This document shows positions 60,532 to 64,000 of a DNA stretch of 64,000 nucleotides, piece after piece. The notes below the pieces were generated by a model. That model worked only from the letters and a program-made list of their open reading frames with translations. It made no database searches and was not told the DNA's origin. The position numbers were made by a program, and so were the translations under genes. The DNA comes from Actinomadura spongiicola. GTDB taxonomy: Bacteria; Actinomycetota; Actinomycetes; Streptosporangiales; Streptosporangiaceae. The stretch's first letter is position 1, and every line of letters begins with the position of its first letter. The stretch spans positions 806,001 to 870,000 of the forward strand of contig NZ_QVNQ01000002.1 in assembly GCF_003432485.1 (NCBI RefSeq). The letters run 5' to 3'.

Positions 60532-61688
60532 GCCGCGCCTCCCTGATTCTCGGTGGTGGGACGTCGGTGTTCCTTGAGCGCGGCGCGCAGCGCCACCCCG
60601 ACCCGCTCGACCTGGTCGTCGGTCAGCTCGGCGTGCATGGGGATGGCGAGCTGCCGCCGGAAGAGATCCGCCGAGACGGGACACGACTGATCGGTCTGGT
60701 ACACGGGTTGCAGGTGGCTCGCCCAGGTGCCGTGCCCGCAGCCGATGCGCTGGGCGCGCAGGTCGGTGGCGACGCCCGCGCGGTCCACGCTCGGGTCGAG
60801 CGTCACCAGATACGACTGCCAGGCGTGGGTGCGGTCGTCCGGCACGTGCGGAAGCGTGAGGAGGTCTTCGTCCTTGAGCAGGTCGCCGTAGCGTGCCGCC
60901 ACCGCGCGCCGCCGCGCCAGCATGGCGTCGGCGCGGCCCAACTGGACGCGGAGGATCGCGGCGGCGATGTCGGACAGCTTGTAGTTGTAGCCGATCTCGG
61001 TGAACTCCGGGATCGGCAGGCCGATGACCCGCGCCTTGTCGAAGATGCTTCCGATGCCGAAGGACGACCGCAGCCGCACGTCCGCGGCGAGCTTCGGGTC
61101 GGTGGTGAGCAGCGCCCCGCCCTCGCCGCTGGTGATGCCCTTGCGTCCGTGGAAGGACAGGCAGGCGATCGGGGCGAGCGCGCCCGCCGGACGTCCCCGG
61201 TACGTCGCCCCGACCGCGCACGCGGCGTCCTCGATGAGGAACAGGCCGTGGCGTTCGGTGATCGAGGTCAGCTCAGCGTAGTCGGCGGGCAGGCCGACGG
61301 TGTCCACCGCGATGACGCCCACGGTCCGCGGTGTGATCAGGTCAGCGACGGCCTGGGGATCGATCGTGCCGGTGTCGGGTCGCACGTCGGCGAAGACGGG
61401 TGTCGCGTCGACATGGCGGACGGCGTGGGCGGGCGCCGGGAACGTGTAGTCGGCGACGATCACCTCGTCGCCCGGCGCGACGCCGAGCGCGAGCAGGCTC
61501 AGGTGCAGCGCGGCGGCGCAGCTGCTCAACGCGACCGCGTCACCGACGCCGTGGCGTTCGGCCAGCTCCCGCTCCAGGGCCTTGCCCCGGGGGCCCTGAC
61601 CGGCGGTCCACTCCGAGGAGAACACCTCCTCGACGGCCGCCAGCTCCTGCTCGCCGAGACTCGCGTGAACCAGGGGGATCGGATTCAA
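60528..61688 (-). CDS. DegT/DnrJ/EryC1 family PLP-dependent aminotransferase
   Basis: A 386-residue fold-type I PLP enzyme. The N-terminal SSEWTAGQGPRGKALERELA, SSCAAALHLSLLALGV, DYTFPAPAHAV and EDAACAVGATYRG are typical, and the Schiff-base Lys is K183 in FHGRKGITSGEGGALLT. Most relatives aminate sugars, but homologues in tetrahydroxynaphthalene-derived clusters (furaquinocin type) transaminate the naphthoquinone core. GGAGGTGG suits a TTG start at 61688; a GTG at 61697 overlaps that ribosome site. It overlaps the methyltransferase start by 4 bases and follows the cupin gene by 23 bases. Confidence 0.9.
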   Translation of the reverse strand: MNPIPLVHASLGEQELAAVEEVFSSEWTAGQGPRGKALERELAERHGVGDAVALSSCAAALHLSLLALGVAPGDEVIVADYTFPAPAHAVRHVDATPVFADVRPDTGTIDPQAVADLITPRTVGVIAVDTVGLPADYAELTSITERHGLFLIEDAACAVGATYRGRPAGALAPIACLSFHGRKGITSGEGGALLTTDPKLAADVRLRSSFGIGSIFDKARVIGLPIPEFTEIGYNYKLSDIAAAILRVQLGRADAMLARRRAVAARYGDLLKDEDLLTLPHVPDDRTHAWQSYLVTLDPSVDRAGVATDLRAQRIGCGHGTWASHLQPVYQTDQSCPVSADLFRRQLAIPMHAELTDDQVERVGVALRAALKEHRRPTTENQGGAA

Positions 61689-61711
61689 AGTGGCCACCTC
61701 CGGCGGCGGTG

Positions 61712-62236
61712 TCAGGAGGCCGGCGGCCCGTAGCGAAGCGGCGTGATCTGGTGGACGTCGTAACGGTCGCGGAGCCGCTGGACCGCGGTGGAGTCGACGT
61801 CCGGGCCGTGCGCGAAGATCTCGCAGATCTCCTCGAAATACCGTTCGTGCGCGGGCGGCGGAAAGCTCTGGAAGAGCATGCGCGCCGGTTCGTCGGTGGG
61901 GTTCCTGAACGCGTGGGGGCATCCGTTCGGAACGAACATGCAACTGCCCGCGCCGGCGCGGACGACCCGGTCCCCTTCGGGGGACTCCCAGTCCTGCCAG
62001 CCGTCCTCCGTGCGCTTGACCGGTTCGAACGCGAAGAGGTCGACCTCCCCTTCGAGGACGTAGAAGAGTTCCCTCCCGTCCTCGTGGGTGTGCGCCCCGA
62101 CATCGAAGCCGGGCGGCACGATCACCTCGAAGCACGACGCGAAGCCGCCGTCCGCGCCGGTGACCTTGAAGGTCACCTCCTGCGCCTTGGTGACGAGCTT
62201 GCGCCCCTGTCCGGGCGGGACGACCAGGCCGTTCAT
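61712..62236 (-). CDS. cupin-domain protein, candidate THN monooxygenase
   Basis: A 174-residue single-cupin protein. Cupin motif 1 is G-A-H49-T-H51-EDGRE56-LFYVLEGE and motif 2 includes P-N-G-C-P-H108-AFRNP, giving a full metal-binding His3Glu set. The cupin MomA, encoded beside an RppA-type synthase in Streptomyces, oxidises tetrahydroxynaphthalene to flaviolin, and this gene has the same position. The start overlaps the polyketide synthase stop by 4 bases (ATGA). The function is inferred from that context. Confidence 0.88.
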   Translation of the reverse strand: MNGLVVPPGQGRKLVTKAQEVTFKVTGADGGFASCFEVIVPPGFDVGAHTHEDGRELFYVLEGEVDLFAFEPVKRTEDGWQDWESPEGDRVVRAGAGSCMFVPNGCPHAFRNPTDEPARMLFQSFPPPAHERYFEEICEIFAHGPDVDSTAVQRLRDRYDVHQITPLRYGPPAS

Positions 62237-63372
62237 GCGATTCCCCCCTTCGTGGTGTGCGCGAGGTCGCGCGCCAGGTAGCCCGCCGACGCGGGGATCG
62301 AACCGGAGTCCATGGGGTGCGGCGTGTCCAAGGTCCAGCGGCCCACCGCCATCTCGGCGGTGATGCCGGGCCCGAAGCCGGCGATGATCCCGGTGGCGCC
62401 GGCCGGCATCGTGCCCTCGTCGAAGAGCCGGCGTAACGCCTCCAGCACGACGGCGCTGGCGATGTTCCCGTAGTCGGTCAAGGTCGCCCAGCTATGCCGG
62501 AACATGCCGCTGTCGACGTCGAGGAATTTCGCCAGGTCGTGCAGGATTCGCGGGCCGCCCGCGTGGATGATGTAGAAGTCCAGGTTGGAGGCGTCCCAGC
62601 CGTGGTCGCTGGCGAGTTCGCGCAACACGGGAGCGAGGGGCTCCATCGTCCCTGGGACCCGGCGGTCCAGGAGGAAGTGGAAGCCGGTGGCGCGCACCGC
62701 GTACGAGATCCAGTCCTCGGTGTTCGGGATGAGGTACGAGGCGTTGCGTTCGAGTGCGACGCCGGTGCCGCCGGTGCCCCGCACCACGGCCGCCGCGACG
62801 GCGTCGCCGAACAGCCCGTCGGACAGCAGCGACCCGACGCCGTCGTCCGTCGGCTGGTAGCACAGCGAGCACAGCTCACAGGCGACGATCAGGACGTTGT
62901 ACTCGGGGTAGGCCATGCAGAAGTCGTGGGCGCGGTTGATCGCGGCGCCGCCCGCCGCGCAGCCCAGCTGGGCGATGGGGACCTGCCGGGTGTCGGACCG
63001 GAACCCCATGTTGTTGATCAGCCACGCGGTGAGCGACGGCATCAGGAACCCGGTGCAGGACACGTAGATGATGACGTCGATGTCCCGCGTCGTCAGGTCC
63101 GCGTTCGCCAGCGCCTCCTCGATGACCGGGGGGCACCGCTTCTTGGACTCCAGCTCGTAGATGCGGTTGCGCTCCTCGAAACCCGGATGCTCCAGCGCCT
63201 TCTCGATCGGCTGGACGATATGTCTCTTGCGCACCCCGGTTCTTTCGATCAATCGAAGCGCCAACGGAAGCTGCGGCTTTCCCGCGTGCACCTTCTTGGC
63301 GAATTCCAGGGTGTCTTCCATGGTGATGACGTATTCCGGCACGCTCACCGCTGGCTTACAAAGAGTCGGCAT
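62233..63372 (-). CDS. rppA: type III polyketide synthase, 1,3,6,8-tetrahydroxynaphthalene synthase
   Basis: A 379-residue chalcone-synthase-fold enzyme that condenses five malonyl-CoA units to 1,3,6,8-tetrahydroxynaphthalene. The catalytic triad is Cys138 (AQLGCAAGGAAINRAHDFC), His270 (DFYIIHAGGPRI) and Asn303 (YGNIASAVV), the same numbering as RppA of Streptomyces griseus. Other conserved stretches are QLPLALRLIERTGVR, VSCTGFLMPSLTAWLINNMGF and AGFGPGITAEMAVG. The ATG at 63372 has AAGGTGG upstream. It is the first of at least four coupled genes. The call is firm. Confidence 0.95.
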   Translation of the reverse strand: MPTLCKPAVSVPEYVITMEDTLEFAKKVHAGKPQLPLALRLIERTGVRKRHIVQPIEKALEHPGFEERNRIYELESKKRCPPVIEEALANADLTTRDIDVIIYVSCTGFLMPSLTAWLINNMGFRSDTRQVPIAQLGCAAGGAAINRAHDFCMAYPEYNVLIVACELCSLCYQPTDDGVGSLLSDGLFGDAVAAAVVRGTGGTGVALERNASYLIPNTEDWISYAVRATGFHFLLDRRVPGTMEPLAPVLRELASDHGWDASNLDFYIIHAGGPRILHDLAKFLDVDSGMFRHSWATLTDYGNIASAVVLEALRRLFDEGTMPAGATGIIAGFGPGITAEMAVGRWTLDTPHPMDSGSIPASAGYLARDLAHTTKGGIA

Positions 63373-63438
63373 GCCTGGTATCCACCTTCGGTAGCTGAGA
63401 TTTCCCCGTGGTCTTCCAGCGCCCGCCCGCCCGGAGTT

Positions 63439-63464
63439 CGGCGATGTCAGCCATAACATCGCCG
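63439..63464. promoter_or_regulatory. inverted repeat upstream of the type III PKS gene
   Basis: The 9-base perfect arms CGGCGATGT and ACATCGCCG are separated by 8 bases. It lies 67-92 bases upstream of the PKS start and about 80 bases past the cyclase-like stop, so it can be an operator or a terminator hairpin for the upstream gene. Confidence 0.5.
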
Positions 63465-63544
63465 TCACCACCGGGCAGGCAGGCAATAGCATCGCGTGAC
63501 GCTCTTGCTATCGGCTTGGCGTCGACTTGGGCGGGTGACGGCGG

Positions 63545-64000
63545 TCAGGCCACTCCCTGAAGCAGCGACGCCGCACCGTGCACCCGGGCCCGGACGTGCC
63601 CGAACCCCAGAAGCACGGGCGCGTCGGTCAGGATCGGAAAGTGGTACGGGAACGGGCGGGGGCCGACCATGTCGGGCGGCCCGTCGTACCCGCCGTCCGC
63701 GTTCTGACGTTCGAGCAGCCACGCCAGGGCGCGTCCGACGGGTTCGGGGTCGGTGCCGTAGCACAGCGTGATCAGGCCGCAGGCGGTGCTGATGTCGTCG
63801 CTGGGATCGCCGGGCTGCATCCCCCAGCCGCCGTCGGCGTTCTGCGTCTCCCGGACCGAGCGCTCGATCCGCTCGACGACACCGGCGGTGCGGCGGTCGT
63901 CGGGTTCCGCGCCGCACGCCGCGAGCCGGACGCGGAAGATGGTGTGCAGGCGGCTGCGGCTCCAGCCCGGCTCGAAACCGCCGTCCGGCAACTGGCTCTC
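63545..64000 (-). CDS. terpene cyclase-like protein (squalene/diterpene cyclase repeats), C-terminal part only
   Basis: The last 151 residues of a protein whose start lies beyond 64000. It has QW-type repeats, RETQNADGGWGMQPGDPSDD and ERQNADGGYDGPPDMVGPRP, and helices typical of the class II cyclase beta/gamma barrels, including HTIFRVRLAACGAE and FPYHFPILTDAPVLLGFGHV. The resemblance is to bacterial class II diterpene cyclases more than to squalene-hopene cyclase. The DxDD catalytic motif would lie outside the window, so activity cannot be judged. Position next to a prenyl synthase fusion and a THN synthase suggests cyclisation of a prenyl chain in the same pathway. Confidence 0.82.
   Translation of the reverse strand, partial: ESQLPDGGFEPGWSRSRLHTIFRVRLAACGAEPDDRRTAGVVERIERSVRETQNADGGWGMQPGDPSDDISTACGLITLCYGTDPEPVGRALAWLLERQNADGGYDGPPDMVGPRPFPYHFPILTDAPVLLGFGHVRARVHGAASLLQGVA

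Overview
The window is GC-rich chromosomal DNA from an actinomycete. Hopanoid genes, XRE/DUF397 regulator pairs, a Methyltransf_19 protein, BTAD and large LuxR regulators, and GTG/TTG starts behind strong Shine-Dalgarno sequences all point there. The family Thermomonosporaceae or a near relative is a guess from gene content. No tRNA, rRNA, CRISPR array or intact insertion sequence was found.

Layout. 1-4011: an LCP protein cut by the window edge with its ECF sigma factor, a D-Ala-D-Ala carboxypeptidase and a LysE exporter. 4094-7028: an unfamiliar three-gene cassette with 4-bp overlaps, made of one long acidic repetitive protein and two small paralogues. 7936-13934: a Tat-exported PhoX-like protein, an XRE regulator with three DUF397 genes, an HATPase protein, two hypotheticals, a GNAT and an APH-like kinase. 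13946-19496: a ROK kinase, tandem SRPBCC genes, a methyltransferase and another XRE regulator. 19778-26937: a compact hopanoid operon (hpnC, hpnD, hpnE, a polyprenyl synthase, shc, hpnH), followed by a P450 and an internally duplicated histidine kinase. 30619-33885: a trypsin fold without its catalytic His and Ser, an LVIVD protein and a DUF305 lipoprotein.

33892-47131 looks like one catabolic regulon. A nine-gene minus-strand operon encodes an acyl-CoA dehydrogenase, a CaiC-like CoA ligase, two MaoC-type hydratases, 2-oxoacid dehydrogenase E1 alpha and beta, a free lipoyl domain, an MmgE/PrpD protein and a zinc alcohol dehydrogenase. It is flanked by an amidase, an LLM oxidoreductase, an MHS transporter and a TetR regulator. 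Three copies of one palindromic operator lie at the three promoter regions. The substrate is unknown. 47408-50733 is an AraC/VOC/UvrA-like set.

50846-64000 looks like the edge of a hybrid isoprenoid-polyketide biosynthetic cluster. It has an RppA-type tetrahydroxynaphthalene synthase, a cupin, a DegT aminotransferase, a methyltransferase and the C-terminal end of a terpene cyclase-like protein, with LuxR and BTAD regulators. Its prenyl supply appears to be local: IspG plus a single polypeptide that fuses IspH to a polyprenyl diphosphate synthase. That fusion and the cluster around it are the most novel content of the window.
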